Part shown: positions 10,723-23,250 of the stretch, in pieces
Position numbering within the stretch: position 1 is the stretch's first letter
Layout of the letters: each line of letters opens with the position of its first letter
Source: Nymphalis io
Lineage: Eukaryota > Arthropoda > Insecta > Lepidoptera > Nymphalidae
Direction of reading: 5' to 3'
NCBI RefSeq assembly: GCF_905147045.1
Contig: NC_065889.1
Coordinates: forward strand, 8,251,001-8,315,000
DNA: 64,000 bases
The notes under the pieces: generated by a model
The model's database searches: none
What the model was told of the DNA's origin: nothing
Seen by the model: the letters and a program-made list of their open reading frames with translations, nothing else
Translations under genes and position numbers: made by a program

Positions 10723-13711
10723 ATATAATGATTTGGATCTTGGTCAAACAATGTCATAAATATACAATTATTACATAATGAGCTCAAAAATTAAAAATAT
10801 TAATAATATAATCAAAAACATAATATAATGAATCTTGCCTACTGTTGGCTGGCCTTATAGCTGCCAGCAATTTTATATACCATTTTATCGTAGTAAGGAG
10901 TCTGCACGAACTTGTTATACAAGAGTATCTTATTATCAAAATAAAAAAATATAAGTATTCGAACAATATTTTCCATTACGTTTCACGTTCATCTAGTACG
11001 AAAATATTAACCCGTGGCGGGGCTTTGTGCAGGCCCAACTAGATTTTTACCCCGCTGGCTTTTTCAAAATTCCACTGCCCAACATTAATACTGAGGTATT
11101 TACATTGTATTGCTTTGTTCTGATTTGATTGGTGAGTTAACCAACATATTCTCAGGCTCAAGGAATTAGAAATTTCTTCCAATTGAAATTATAGTACTTA
11201 ATTATTCAAGATATTTGTCTAAAATGCTCAGTCAGTGTTCCGAGAAAAAAAAGTAACATGTACTAGATAAATTCGATCCCTCTTCGAAAAATACACTTCC
11301 ACAAGTACATAAGATTATTTCGAGGAGATAATATCTGTCAAGACGGCGGAGAATTTAATTTCGAAGGGATCAGTAAGACAGCTCTAAGCGCTACGAACTC
11401 TAAATCACTGAGAGAACAACAAGTTTAACGGACAAGTGCTTTCATTATAAATATTTAAAATGATCTTGTGAATATTTATTTTAAGCTGTGTTGTATTTTA
11501 AATATAAAACAATGAAAATTGTATCTATGAAAGTCATTATGTGGAATAATGACTAGAGGAATTTTTGTAAAGCGCATACAATCAAGAAACTTAAGGTAAG
11601 AAGACTCTCTATAGTCGTTTTCTGCCACTATATAATAAAAATAATAAAATAAATTTATTCACCAAAAAGAAACAAAGACAAAATTAAGCCAAAAAACCAT
11701 AAAATAATGAGTTAATAATACGATATTTGATAATTTGGTGAAGAGGTCGTAGTCTCAGCTAGGCTGCTTTTCAGTCTACGCCTTGTACTTATGCTGAATA
11801 AACAAACGTTACAGTAGGTCATATTGTGGTAGCTCACCACCAAGGATGGAGACCTCTAAAAAAATTAATGCCTTTATTAACCGAATGATAATATTCGATT
11901 TCATAAAGTTGATTTCTTCATTCAACTTATTTATTTACCTTTATTTACTGGAAAACTGATTGACATTGACGATCAGATCAGATTGAAAGTCAGATAGCAA
12001 TAGATTTTTATGCTTTTCAGGAAAATATCGTTAAAATAATAATGGTTAATCATAAACTTAGTAAAGTTTTGGTACATGAATTATTTCTAAAATGATATTT
12101 ACGATGAAGAGCAAAAGTCACGCTAGACTTTTGTAATAACACTATTATCTTATTCCATTAGAATATCTAACATAGTAATATTATAAGCATTATTGGTACA
12201 TGAAGGTATTTATGCTTTTCAATTCACACTATTAGAGACATAAATATTAAAAGACATTTGAAAGGACGTAAAAGAAAAAAAAGACCTTGAGACGTGTGTC
12301 AACACGTGTCAGCATTTGTAAGAAGGGTACCTGGGGGAGAGAGACAGATAGATCATTACCTATTCATAACATTATCATATCGTGATTGTGTGATATTTAT
12401 TTATATCATTATATTATTAAACTTGCGATGCGAGTTATTATTATATATTTGTATATATTGTCAAAAGCTACTTACTAATCAAATTAGGCAGATTAATAGG
12501 CAATTAAGGACAAACTGATAACTCAATGCAGAACAGATCATGAAATAAGCCTTTTCTTTGTAATTTGATTTTTTTCTTATATTTTATTTAGATTTTTATT
12601 TTGTGCTTTAAAGTTTTTGCTGTAGTATTATTCTTGCATTTATAACCTTTAGCTGAGGTACCATTTTTTGTCTTTACTTTGTGAACTCTATATTTTCATA
12701 TATTTGTTTGTACTTTGTTTGTTGGTGATCTAAGAAAAAAATAAAAATAAAGTACCGACATAGACTATAATATACATATATATGTATGTATATATTTCTA
12801 AAGCGTAGGCTATAATACTCCACCTTATTGCCTTCACTGGTGACATGAGTTGGTTCATTTTTCGCCCAGAGAATGGGAATTGCGATTCAACGAGGAAATT
12901 TTGCTGTATTTTCACCCTTCCACGCGATCGTGAATAGTAAAGTAGTTATTTTTAATTTTGTTTTCTGTATACTTTTAAATTTTCCTATAATATAATTGCC
13001 GTTTTTTATTATTATTTTATTTAAAAAAATCATTTAATATTCTTGATCTAAAAGTAATATAACGTTAAATAAAAATACATAAAAATCTATAGTAATTGTG
13101 ACATTAAAACTAAAGAATACACGTATCAAAGTACAGTATTACCGTAAGTCGGTTTTTAACATTGTTTGAGTGAGATACGAAGTGAGTTCTTACAGAATAA
13201 CAATGCAGAACTTAAAATAATGAAAAATATTAACGGAGCAATGAGCTCTTATTTGGATAACAAAAAAAAATATTTCATTTAAATAGAATGCAGAAAATTA
13301 TACATTTTCTAAGTTGTTTAACTAAACAGATGCGCGCTACTACTGATTTTTGAAAATAGCGTTCAACTCAATTCAGTTCTTTGCTTAGAGGCTTTCAGCT
13401 GTGCCAAAAGATGTTCGTATTATTTCGCCAATGTCGCGAGACTTAAAATTAATTATTACTGACCTAAATAAATTAAAAATGTAAGCTGTGTACATCGCTT
13501 ATTATATTCAAGAATTTAATTATGAACTAGCCTAAATTATTTCAAATTAAATTTGAGAATGGCTGATGTTTCTTTCGTCAATAAATAAATAATAACAGTG
13601 ACTGCCACAATTACTTATTATACATTTCTAAATAGTTTATTTTTTAATATGTTTTGTATTAGTTTATTTTTGTAGTAGTTTATTTTTTAATATATTTTAT
13701 ATATATATATA
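10723..13711. other. Non-coding, nothing recognised
   Basis: Long AT-rich stretch. Small ORFs (10845-11042, 12294-12518, 12730-12915) are low complexity. GTGGCGGGGCTTTGTGCAGG near 11013 faintly recalls the family A start. Confidence 0.4.
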
Positions 13712-13835
13712 TAGGTAGCCGATCGCAGCGCCACCTAACGGGTCCAATCTAAGCCGACCAAGGACCTACTCCAACACAAAAAAAAACCAACAAGATCGAT
13801 CCAGCTGTTTAGGAGCGGTTCATTGACATAGACTG
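13712..13835 (+). repeat. Possible transposon end remnant
   Basis: CGCAGCGCCACCTAACGGGT and GATCGATCCAGCTGTTTAGG are phrases I associate with degraded lepidopteran interspersed elements. The class is undetermined. Confidence 0.35.
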
Positions 13836-15019
13836 AATTATTAAATACATAACACATTTAAACTATAAAAAATATAATCTATGTTTGCAATATATATATT
13901 TGTAATTCTACTTTAAGATATTGCAATCCCAGCGACATTAATGTTCGGGCTTTGTACCATGCGATCCGTCAAGACTTCACCCCGTCGTTACAACGAAGCT
14001 TACCAATTTACCGAAGAGCTTCTACAATAGAAAACAAATACAACAGAATACAAAACAAACAAGACGATAGTTCACTGCACGCAAAATTATATCGATAGTA
14101 TTAAATAAGAAATTCCCTCAGCTTTTGAAATAAATATTGTTAGAAAGTATTGGAGGGAATAAAATATAATAACGTGATGTTTCAAGATATATTTTTTATA
14201 ATAAGTGATACGGTGTAAAGAATCTTCAAATGAAATCGAAAGGTTTTCTCTAAATCTAAAATATATATATATTGAATCATGTTTCAACATTAGGTAAATC
14301 TTGAATATGTAATTATTTTATAAATAAATACAAATACAGGATTTATAACATTGACATATGATGTGCTTTTAGATATTTTTTATTCATTTTAAATATATTA
14401 ATGAAATATATTATAATTAAAAAATATTAAAAGAAAAATCCCCGCATAATCAATGCTCTCCTATTAAATTCAAACTTCATGGTTATAGCAAAATTTTGAA
14501 CACGCTACCATTTTTGGCCGCCTGCCATACGGATCGGTAGTAAGGTTAACTGCCTACAAAAATTGAGTATCGAGGTATTCCCGAGAGATATACCAAATAG
14601 ATTAGTTTTAAGAGTCTACTCATAGCACATTTATAGTTAACTAGCTGTGTCCTGCAGAATTACTCCCGTTTTTTGATTAAACGACTTAATACACAATTTT
14701 ACTATTTTATTTTTATTTTTATGGTTACTCCTTTGGTCATTAAGCACGTAGCGTCAATTTAAATAGTATATTTAAATAGCCTTTCAATAAACTGGCCATC
14801 TATTGAAAGTAGTTATTCAAGTAAGGCTTGCAGTTAAGAGATTCGAGCCTTACAAACTGTTGCTAAGCTTAAAAAAATGTATGAGAATCCTTGTGCGCAT
14901 TAGGTCAATTATTATACAATTAGCGAGTTCATGGATGATAGGACATCTTGAGGATGAAATGATCGATTCACTATTTCTTTTAATTAAAATTTGTACATCT
15001 ACAAAATATGACAAAAAAG
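13836..15019. other. Non-coding, nothing recognised
   Basis: AT-rich. The ORF 14803-15075 runs into the 3'-end repeat at 15020 and is not a gene. Confidence 0.4.
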
Positions 15020-15135
15020 ATACACTGAGTTTCTTTCGCCGGTTTTTCAGGGTGTTTATTTTTTTACGGTGGTAGTTTTTATTTTGACAACGAATAAGTA
15101 AGTGTTGCTTCTATATAGAATAAATAATTTTAATT
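15020..15135 (+). repeat. 3'-end repeat of a non-LTR type element, copy 1
   Basis: TTTCTTTCGCCGGTTTTTCA, GGTGGTAGTTTTTATTTTGA and GTGTTGCTTCTATATAGAAT recur at 33530-33632. This resembles the common lepidopteran LINE-derived 3' end that precedes TTTGAC-type tails. Confidence 0.5.
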
Positions 15136-15179
15136 TGATTTAGTTTGAAAAAAAACATAAGGGCACCGCTTTGTAATTT

Positions 15180-15300
15180 ACTAGCCGCTCCACGTGGTTT
15201 CGCCCGCGTTCGTTACATCTCCCTACCCCCATGATGTAGTGTGATGGGTTATTGGACAGATAGATCTTGAATATCTAAACAAATAGACAAAACAAACGTA
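15180..15300 (+). repeat. Possible interspersed repeat fragment
   Basis: ACTAGCCGCTCCACGTGGTT and TCGCCCGCGTTCG resemble the CTAGC..CCCGCG..TTCG..CGCG opening of common lepidopteran repeats. 27940-28000 (CTAGCTAACCGTCTTCGCTC) has the same style. Confidence 0.35.
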
Positions 15301-15824
15301 TCAGCATTTTTATTTTTATAGATTTATAACGTTTTTTTTTTTAAGTGAGTAACATGCAAACACTTTGTACGAATTAGAAACAAATATATTTTTAGTTATG
15401 GATAGTAAATATATATATTGGTCCGCGGTTGCAATCAATGATATCAAATGTAGGCGGTTCTAATAATTCCGACAGTAGATAAATGAGTAGTAATCAAAAA
15501 GATTCGTTAACAAATAAACCATATATGTGTGCTTATGTAAATACATAACATAATAAAAATAGCTACTGTTCTAATCATGACCGCATGGGATGGTAGGAAT
15601 GCCAAATGCTATCATTTCGAAAACAAAAATTGAAATTAGCTAATGTAACCCTAACGCTGTTTCCCTGACATGAGATTTGGCAAATGTGTCAGCGTATGTG
15701 GCGTTCCATAATAATCACCATTTTTAGAAAACCAGCGTCACTCAATCACGTCTACTGCCCTCACTTACCATCTTCATGACTAATTTAGAAGAAAAATATA
15801 AATAACGTAGAGTAAAAGTAGGGT

Positions 15825-16070
15825 AGTAAAGTCTCATCTCCTTTTTGAGGAGAAGTTTGGAGCTTACTCCAACACGCTACTACAATACGGCTTGGTGGAT
15901 ACGCGAGACAGATTTTCATTTGCAACATCTGAAGTTTTCCTTCAACACTGAGCACAAGATGAATTATGAACACAATTATGCACATGGAAATTCAATAGTG
16001 ATTGCCCGGGTTTGAACTCGAAATCATTGGTTACTAGTAACGTCTTCTTACCACTCGGCCGTCACGGATT
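15825..16070 (-). mobile_element. Family B SINE, diverged
   Basis: CTCCTTTTTGAGGAGAAG, TTGCCCGGGTTTGAACTCG and CACTCGGCCGTCACGG are retained. About 40 bp shorter than consensus. Confidence 0.65.
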
Positions 16071-17301
16071 TTGGGCCATTCCAGCTTTTGAATACAAATA
16101 TATATTAATAATTGATGACATTTTTACTGTAAAATTAAAAAAAAACAATCGCAGTAAAGCTCATCTGAAATTTTTGCACAAAAAAGTAATGTGTACTCCA
16201 ATAAGATACATCATTGTTTATTATAATGCTTATATACATAATATAATTACTAGCAAAATCCGGTAGACGTTGTCATGCATATATATATACATATATAACA
16301 ATTGTCATGGCACCACGAATAAAAGATATATAAGTAAATACACTTTAGCGCCTTCTAGTTAGTCTTAAAAAATTATATTATTTATATTATTACTTAATTT
16401 GTCTCCGCGAAATAATACATACCAAGTGCTTTATTTATTTGGTAAGTACTAATGTCACCAAATGTTCAAAATCTATTAATTTTAAACAAATATACCAATA
16501 TTCATGTTTATACTTAGATTACTTAAAACAAACTCGCGTCTAAGAGGTATTTGCACTTGAGCGAAGTCCGAAGGAATAGCCAGTAATATTGCAAAGGGAT
16601 AAATATTGGTTCGATTAGTGTACAAATGAAACGGCAAAGACGAAGCGATAGTTTTCTCACGAGTGACGTAATTAATCAAGAAGCAGGAGTTGTAGTGAAC
16701 GCCCGTGGCTATAAATCATCCCGACCGAAGTCTAACGAGCACCGTGGAGCTATTGCTTTGGATTTACCTACTCATGCTTCTGTTGTAGAGTAACAAACTT
16801 GACTATAAAACTTATATTGGTCCAAACATTTGAAAAAGTTTGCTTTTAAAATGACTTTTAGTACTGTAACTATGTATCTAGTTATACTGATAAATTTCGC
16901 ACTTATTCTTTTTTTAAAAGGCTTTGCACTAAGTATAAGCTTTGACATATTAAAAGCGTAAAGAAAGAATGTAAGAATACTATTAAACATAAATTCTTAA
17001 AGGATTATGTGTTTTTAAGAAACTTGCCAACATGGACATATTAAAGTAAGACTTTGGCACATTGGCAATGGCACGTTGGCCGTCTGCCAGAAATCGACTT
17101 AAGAAAATTTACTTCAAATAAAAAAGATTAACAAGATCGCGACTTTTAGTCTTAGTTGCGCCATTTTGACAGTTTTTAATTTGTGGCTTGGGAGCTGGTT
17201 AGCTTTTCGGTGTATGATTTTCTCATGTTTCATCTTATTATTGATAATGATAGAATTTCAGATAAAATCGACTCCAGTTAATTAAAGGCCTACGTAGCTA
17301 C
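16071..17301. other. Non-coding around module Y copy 2
   Basis: Outside the module nothing is recognised. ORFs at 16482-16679 and 16772-16990 (minus) overlap or abut the module and look accidental. Confidence 0.4.
16600..16765 (-). repeat. Module Y, copy 2
   Basis: On the minus strand: GTGCTCGTTAGACTTCGGT, GGGATGATTTATAGCC, CTCCTGCTTCTTGATTAATT and ACGTCACTCGTGAG, then GTTTCATTTGTAC. Confidence 0.55.
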
Positions 17302-17429
17302 GCTTTAAATTTGTAAAAATAAAAAGGGTACTAAATTTTTTGGTCTGTCTTCCTCTGAGGCTATTAGGGAAAATTATCTTAGAAATAAAGAAATTTCATG
17401 AGGCGATATCCAGGGTTCTACATTGTTTC

Positions 17430-17723
17430 TTCACTGGTGGTAGGGTTTTGTGCAAGCTCGTCTGGGTAGGTACCACCCACTCATCTGATATTCTACCGCA
17501 AAACAGCAATACTTGATATTGTTGTGTTCCGGTTTGAAGGGTGAGTGAGCCAGTGTAATTACAGGCACAAGGGATATAAAACCTTAGTTCCCAAGGTTGG
17601 TGGCGCATTGGCTATAAGCGATGGTTGACATTTCTTACAATGCCAATGTCTAAGGGCGTTTGGTGACCACTTACCATCAGGTGGCCCATATGCTCGTCCA
17701 CCTTACTATTCTATAAAAAAAAA
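17430..17723 (+). mobile_element. Family A short retroelement, copy in duplicated unit 1
   Basis: Starts CTGGTGGTAGGG and ends CCTTACTATTCTAT followed by 12 A. Family A in this orientation runs from GGTGGTAGGGCTTTGTGC to CTATTCTAT plus poly(A), about 295 bp. Open frames across it are accidental. Confidence 0.8.
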
Positions 17724-17903
17724 AAATTGTCACGAAACGTAGTTTCCTAAAAATATTAAAAAATATATCTATTAAGCTTTAAATTTGTAAAAATAAAAAG
17801 GGTACTAAATTTTTTGGTCTGTCTTCCTCTGAGGCTATTAGGGAAAATTATCTTAGAAATAAAGAAATTTCATGAGGCGATATCCAGGGTTCTACATTGT
17901 TTC

Positions 17904-18197
17904 TTCACTGGTGGTAGGGTTTTGTGCAAGCTCGTCTGGGTAGGTACCACCCACTCATCTGATATTCTACCGCAAAACAGCAATACTTGATATTGTTGTG
18001 TTCCGGTTTGAAGGGTGAGTGAGCCAGTGTAATTACAGGCACAAGGGATATAAAACCTTAGTTCCCAAGGTTGGTGGCGCATTGGCTATAAGCGATGGTT
18101 GACATTTCTTACAATGCCAATGTCTAAGGGCGTTTGGTGACCACTTACCATCAGGTGGCCCATATGCTCGTCCACCTTACTATTCTATAAAAAAAAA
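17904..18197 (+). mobile_element. Family A short retroelement, copy in duplicated unit 2
   Basis: Identical to the copy 474 bp upstream. It arose by local duplication rather than retrotransposition. Confidence 0.8.
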
Positions 18198-18253
18198 AAA
18201 TTGTCACGAAACGTAGTTTCCTAAAAATATTAAAAAATATATCTATTAAGCTT

Positions 18254-19147
18254 GTGGTTCTAGTTGCTTCATCGAATCGTCATGACTCCCGAAACACGAA
18301 AAAATCTTGACAAATATTTTGCTCACTGATTTTAGCTGTACACACTTAAAAGAACAATAAGATTTCGTATACTTGTAATCACCTCTGACGATTGCATATG
18401 TAACATTAATTATTTCCATTGATTGACTTTTAGACGTAGATTGATTCAAAAAGCCTTTGGAATATCAGAGGCCTGGATGTTTGAATCATTGATTTTCTTC
18501 ACTATTATAAGTAATTAAAGCATCAAGAGGGAGACATGAGCAAATTATATAACACACCATGTTTTTTACACTTTTGAAGCGCTGTAAATCAACAACGTAG
18601 ACGCAAAATATTAGCAATTTTTTTTTTATTATCTTCACAAGTTAATAATCGAACAGTTCTAGTCTGCCAGGAGTACATATACATGTTTCTAAACCATAAA
18701 AATATTAAATAAATTGATTACTACAAAAGCCGTGAAAACGACAAATATCGAAGATGTCTGCATCAGAAGAAATCTGAACTTCAGCGTCGGAGGCAGACAT
18801 GAGCAAATAATAATATATATGTTTGTTATGGCATAATTACCACTATTAATAATGCCTAGCACATGAGCAAATCACATAGAAGTCTTATTCGCAAGCCCAA
18901 TTTAGTAACGAAGTATTTGTATATTCAAAAGTTATAGTGCAAGTAATTTAAAACTTACATGAAACACAGTATTCATTCATAATTTTTATTAGAAGCTTTA
19001 AAAAAATTGGTAAAATAAGTACGTCTCTTATATTTGTTGTTTTATTTTTGTTATTTTATTTTTTAAATATTACGCTTTGTCTTTTCTTGACCGATTTCAA
19101 CCAATACCCGTAACGTGCAATATGCCCTATTCAATTCAAATATTTAA
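18254..19147. other. Non-coding, nothing recognised
   Basis: AT-rich. GGAGACATGAGCAAAT (18530) and GGCAGACATGAGCAAATAA (18790) are a short echo of each other. Confidence 0.35.
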
Positions 19148-19520
19148 TAATAATAATAATGTCCTCCAGACCGATTTCGGCCACGGCGGCCAATCTCAAG
19201 AGAGATTAGCCAACTACGCAGGAGATATTATAGTGAACGAGTGTGTGCGCAAACACAGGCGCACTCTCTACTCCCTAACTCTCATAATCCAATAGGACGG
19301 CACTCCGTCACGACCAGAAAGAGTTCAGGCACAGGATCAACGGCTTTACGTGCTTTCCGAGGTACGGGAGGTTACACACTTCTAACTTCCAGACTCCGGG
19401 CTGCTACTTAGAATTTTCTGACAGAAAAACCCAATAACTTTTTATTGGCCTGACCTGGGAATTGAACCCAGGACCTCCGGGGCTGCGGCCTTATATCAAG
19501 CCATTAGACCAACGAGGCAG
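19148..19520 (-). mobile_element. Family C tRNA-derived SINE with ATT-repeat tail, full-length
   Basis: On the minus strand: CACTGCCTCGTTGGTCTAAT head with A box, CTGGGTTCAATTCCC B box, CCAATAAAAAGTTATTGGG, and a long body ending GGCCGAAATCGGTCTGG then ATT repeats (19148-19160). AAATAT occurs just outside both ends, a possible short duplication. Confidence 0.82.
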
Positions 19521-19624
19521 TGAAATATGTACCAGAGATACATAAGATGTACAATGTTATCTAATCGTTTCCCTGAATATCTTTATTATAAAACTAAAGT
19601 AATTCATATCCGTTTGATAATAAA

Positions 19625-19755
19625 ATACAAATGAAACTTGAACAGCATTGTTTCCGCTGTGTAAAGTAATTAATCAAGGGCAAGAGCTCCTACCGGCTAT
19701 TAATCATCCACGGCAGTCTCCAACAAGAACAATGGTTCCCCTCTTAGGTTTTACC
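19625..19755 (-). repeat. Module Y, copy 3
   Basis: On the minus strand: GTGGATGATTAATAGCC, CTTGATTAATTACTTTACA and, further on, GTTTCATTTGTAT, in the order of copy 2. Confidence 0.55.
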
Positions 19756-20199
19756 TCATCTATTACACACTAATACAAAGCTATTTCAATTATCTTATAA
19801 TTATAAAAGCTTAAACATTGTAACAGTAAGTTATATTTGATTATAATTATGTAATATCTAAATTAATAAAATCTCGGATTTTTTAGATGAATAAGAATTT
19901 TTATATTTTTGCAGAACACCGCACCTGCAACATATTTATAATAACCAGATATTCTAGTAGGATTGGCGATCAAAAATCAGATTTGTTCATCTATTTATCC
20001 CTCAGTCCTTGCAAGTTCTGCTAGACATAGTTATAATCCCCTAAATGGAACCACTCTTAACGGACCTATGCCTTTATCCAGCTATTAACAGCTGTCTTCT
20101 CTGAGTCCTAAGTCCACTTAGGCTAGAGGCTAACTAAAGCTTTTCCGCGTCGTGTTCTAGGACTTTTTTTTCTCAGCCCGAAGTCCCCGGTGATTTTAA

Positions 20200-20335
20200 T
20201 CAAATATATACGCTTCAAATTCAGGCAAGTAGACTTGACTTTTCAGTGGCGAATCTGCATTTAATATGAATCTCGTATATGGCGATGAAGAAAAACATTG
20301 TGAAAAAACCTGCATATATCGGATGGGATGCCATC
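20200..20335 (+). mobile_element. Possible tRNA-SINE fragment related to family B
   Basis: CTTCAAATTCAGGCAAGTA, AATCTCGTATATGGCGATGA and GAAAAACATTGTGAAAAAAC resemble the family B middle. Ends are unclear. Confidence 0.35.
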
Positions 20336-20344
20336 TATCATTTT

Positions 20345-20514
20345 TTTCACATGGGACATAACATCTTAGTTCCCAAGTTTGGTGGCGCGTTGGCGATGTA
20401 AGCGATGGTTAACATTTCTTACAATGCCAATGTATGGGCTTTGGTGACCACTTACCATCAGGTGGCCCATTTGCTCGTCCGCCCTACCTATTCTATAAAA
20501 AAAAGAGAAAAAAA
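20345..20514 (+). mobile_element. Family A, 5'-truncated copy
   Basis: Contains only the 3' half, from GGGACATAACATCTTAG to CCTATTCTAT plus an A-rich tail. Confidence 0.7.
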
Positions 20515-22049
20515 ATCCATTTCAACGAGATTCGCCTAAAACCATCTCCTTAAAATGAGACAAATCTAGACTAGATAATGCGTAATTGCTTTTTAATGAT
20601 ATTAGGCAAATTATATTTAATACCCAAATTAAAAAGCTAAATCCAATCCTACCATTATAGTTTGTTTTAAATAAACGTAATGGAAGTTCACTCATGCTAG
20701 TGTAGGTTTCAAATTTATTTTAAAAATAAATATCAAAGCATTAATGTTCAAATTGACTTTTTGCTTTGTGTATTTAGTTTTGAAAGCAATGGTGTAACAG
20801 ATTTTTTATCTGATTTATGTTTGTATGTATTTCCAATTAAAAAATCCGCTATCAAAGTTATTCACTAGTTTTTTGTTTGGTTTTCCAATTATATATCATT
20901 TTTACGCAAATATATCACTTGGTTAGGTGTTATTAATGTTTAATTATATAATAGTTTTTTTTATATATTTTATATGTAATTATAATTAAATATTATCTGT
21001 AATAAAATACTATAAATATTACGTAAAGCGACCGTTCTGTCTATAAATAAACAACCAACCCGAATCGAATACATCGTCCACACCTATCTTCTCCTTATTT
21101 TCCATTTTTTAAATATATTAACAATATATAAAATATGGTTACGTTGACTTATCGCTGAAAATAAAATATTTTGTGTTTTTCACAAATTCTCAGAAGAACT
21201 TTGTACGACATTTTGATGTATCTTTTATAGTAAACAAAAATTTAAAAAAAAATTACCGATTTCATTTTAATAATAATAAGTTATAACATAATTATAACCT
21301 TAATGTAAAGATCCATGTCTCTTGGATGAGCTTATCATGAATAAAAAAAGCTATTAACAAATCACATTATTAAAATACTCGCCACGACTTGGCCAGTTTT
21401 TCATTTATCATGGAGTCCATACGCATCATAACACGCATATTTTAAAGTCCTAATATTTAATATGAATATTTTATTGCCTATTATATTAACTTAATACATA
21501 ATAATTAACGCAAACATTTAAAATGATAATGAACGATGTAATGTAACCTACATCGTAAAGGCACCAATTTCGTATTTACTTGTAAAGATTAATACTATCA
21601 AAGGTATTCGACAAGCTTTAGATGCTGCTAATGCGCTGCTAACCGATGTCTTGTCTTATGTAGCTTCACTAATTTCACATCGGATTTACCAACGTTACAA
21701 CACTAATAGCATGGATTCTTGACTACAAAGCATTGACGAAGTACTTATAGTGTGTTATATCGCAGATACAGTTATCATCATTCAGTGCATAATATCACAT
21801 ATTAAGTAGTATTTAGATAGGTGTCTTTCTGTCATTTGTCTAATGGCTACCTAAGTTCAATTCAATACTTCGGGCAATAAAATAGTTATTTCAAGAAATT
21901 CCTAATAGAGAACAGAGTTTGGAACTTATTTACTTGATCATAGGCCCTTTTTTAACAAGGAAAAAGTGGGGGATTTGTAGGGCTCGCCGGTGTCCAAGGC
22001 GCCGAGTGCACCCCAAACATCAGAATATCCATTACGTCTTAACGAGGAG
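20515..22049. other. Non-coding, nothing recognised
   Basis: Very AT-rich, with no frame or repeat that I can support. Confidence 0.4.
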
Positions 22050-22287
22050 CGATGATAGGCCCTTATGCAAGCCCATCTGAGCAATATTTTTCTTAGTATT
22101 GTTGGGTTCCGGTTTGAAGGATCTAAGATAGGGTGCAAGGATCCAGTGCGACTATAAGCATAAGGGATATATATAACATCTTAGTTTCCTAGGTTGGTAG
22201 CGCATTAGCGATGTAAGGAATAGTTAATATTTCTTACGATAATGAGCAGTTGTGACCACTTACCATTAGGTATAAAATAAAAAAGGC
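22050..22287 (+). mobile_element. Family A, old degenerate copy
   Basis: Recognisable blocks: GTTCCGGTTTGAAGG, CATAAGGGATAT, TTGGTAGCGCATTAGCGATG and GACCACTTACCATTAGG, with many substitutions and indels. Confidence 0.6.
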
Positions 22288-22580
22288 ATCTTCATAACAA
22301 TGGCAACAGAGGAAATTATGCATTATTTAAAAAGGTGGTTGGTTTTGATGAAATCCAAAAAAATGTTAAAAATAGTTAAACTTGTTCTATTTTCCAATTT
22401 GTTGCAAAATATGTACTATCGAAATAAAACAAAAATATCGAAACTAATTACCAAAAATAACGTACAAAACCACGTGACTATTTTGCTAACAAAATTTTAC
22501 ATGACAATTGATGTAGTAAATTAAAGTTTCACTAAACTAAGCCATTATTTCATTTAAAATTTCAGCGCGCTCTCAACATT

Positions 22581-22697
22581 CTCGTGTACTGACGAACCTC
22601 TTGTGCAAAATAAAAATAGACTTACATAAATAACGCGGTACAGCGCCGAGCGGCGAGGCAGATGTCTGCAGGAAGAAAACACATAAAGTAACCGGAA
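22581..22697 (+). repeat. Module Z, copy 1
   Basis: Aligns without gaps to 39441-39500 over 60 nt with 45 matches by hand count. The core is CCTCTTGTGCAAAATAAAAA. Confidence 0.6.
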
Positions 22698-23025
22698 TTT
22701 CATTGACATTTATATGAATAGCAACGTTTTTAAAACATCGTGTATAATAAAAAAATAAAAATGAAATCGTACTTTGTAAAATTATATACAAGTAATGTTT
22801 TTATGCCCTATCTAAATTCAACCGCTTAGTAATAATAGTAGTATGCAATTATTACTTAAATATCAAGACACATTTTCACAAAAAATAAGCTTTAAATCAA
22901 TTATCAATACAACACTTTTGTACAATACAATCTGATTTTAATGATATAGAAAAAATATCCCAAATAATGAAAGTTAATATGAAATAGGAACACATACAAC
23001 ACTTTCCAGGTGATGGACTTTCGTG

Positions 23026-23250
23026 CACTGGAACAAACAAACTCATCAATTATTCCACAGCCAAACAGCCTTACAATGTACTGCTGATTTCGATTTGAAG
23101 GATGACCGAACCAGTATAACTGCAGGCACGAGAAACCTTAAATCTGAGTTCCAATGGCTACCAATAGTATAGGCATGCTTAATATTTCTTCCAGTACCAA
23201 TTTTTATGGGTAATTTTGACTACTTCTTGCTTTGTCAATTTTTCCTGTAT
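23026..23250 (+). mobile_element. Family A, very degenerate copy
   Basis: Blocks such as CGATTTGAAGGATGA, ACTGCAGGCACGAGAAACC and GAGTTCCAATGGCTACCAA align to family A in order. Confidence 0.45.

Larger units (their letters stand above)
17302..18253 (+). repeat. Perfect tandem duplication, unit 474 bp
   Basis: Unit 1 is 17302-17775 and unit 2 is 17776-18249. The 4-bp GCTT at the start of unit 1 recurs at the junction and after unit 2, the microhomology expected of a duplication breakpoint. I compared the two units line by line and saw no difference, including a 12-A run of identical length. Each unit carries one whole family A copy plus unique flanks, so this is one duplicated locus and not two independent insertions. 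Confidence 0.9.

Noticed and set aside
19440..19520. tRNA gene on the minus strand
   Set aside because: A good B box (GGTTCAATTCCC), but it is the head of the family C SINE with its full body attached.
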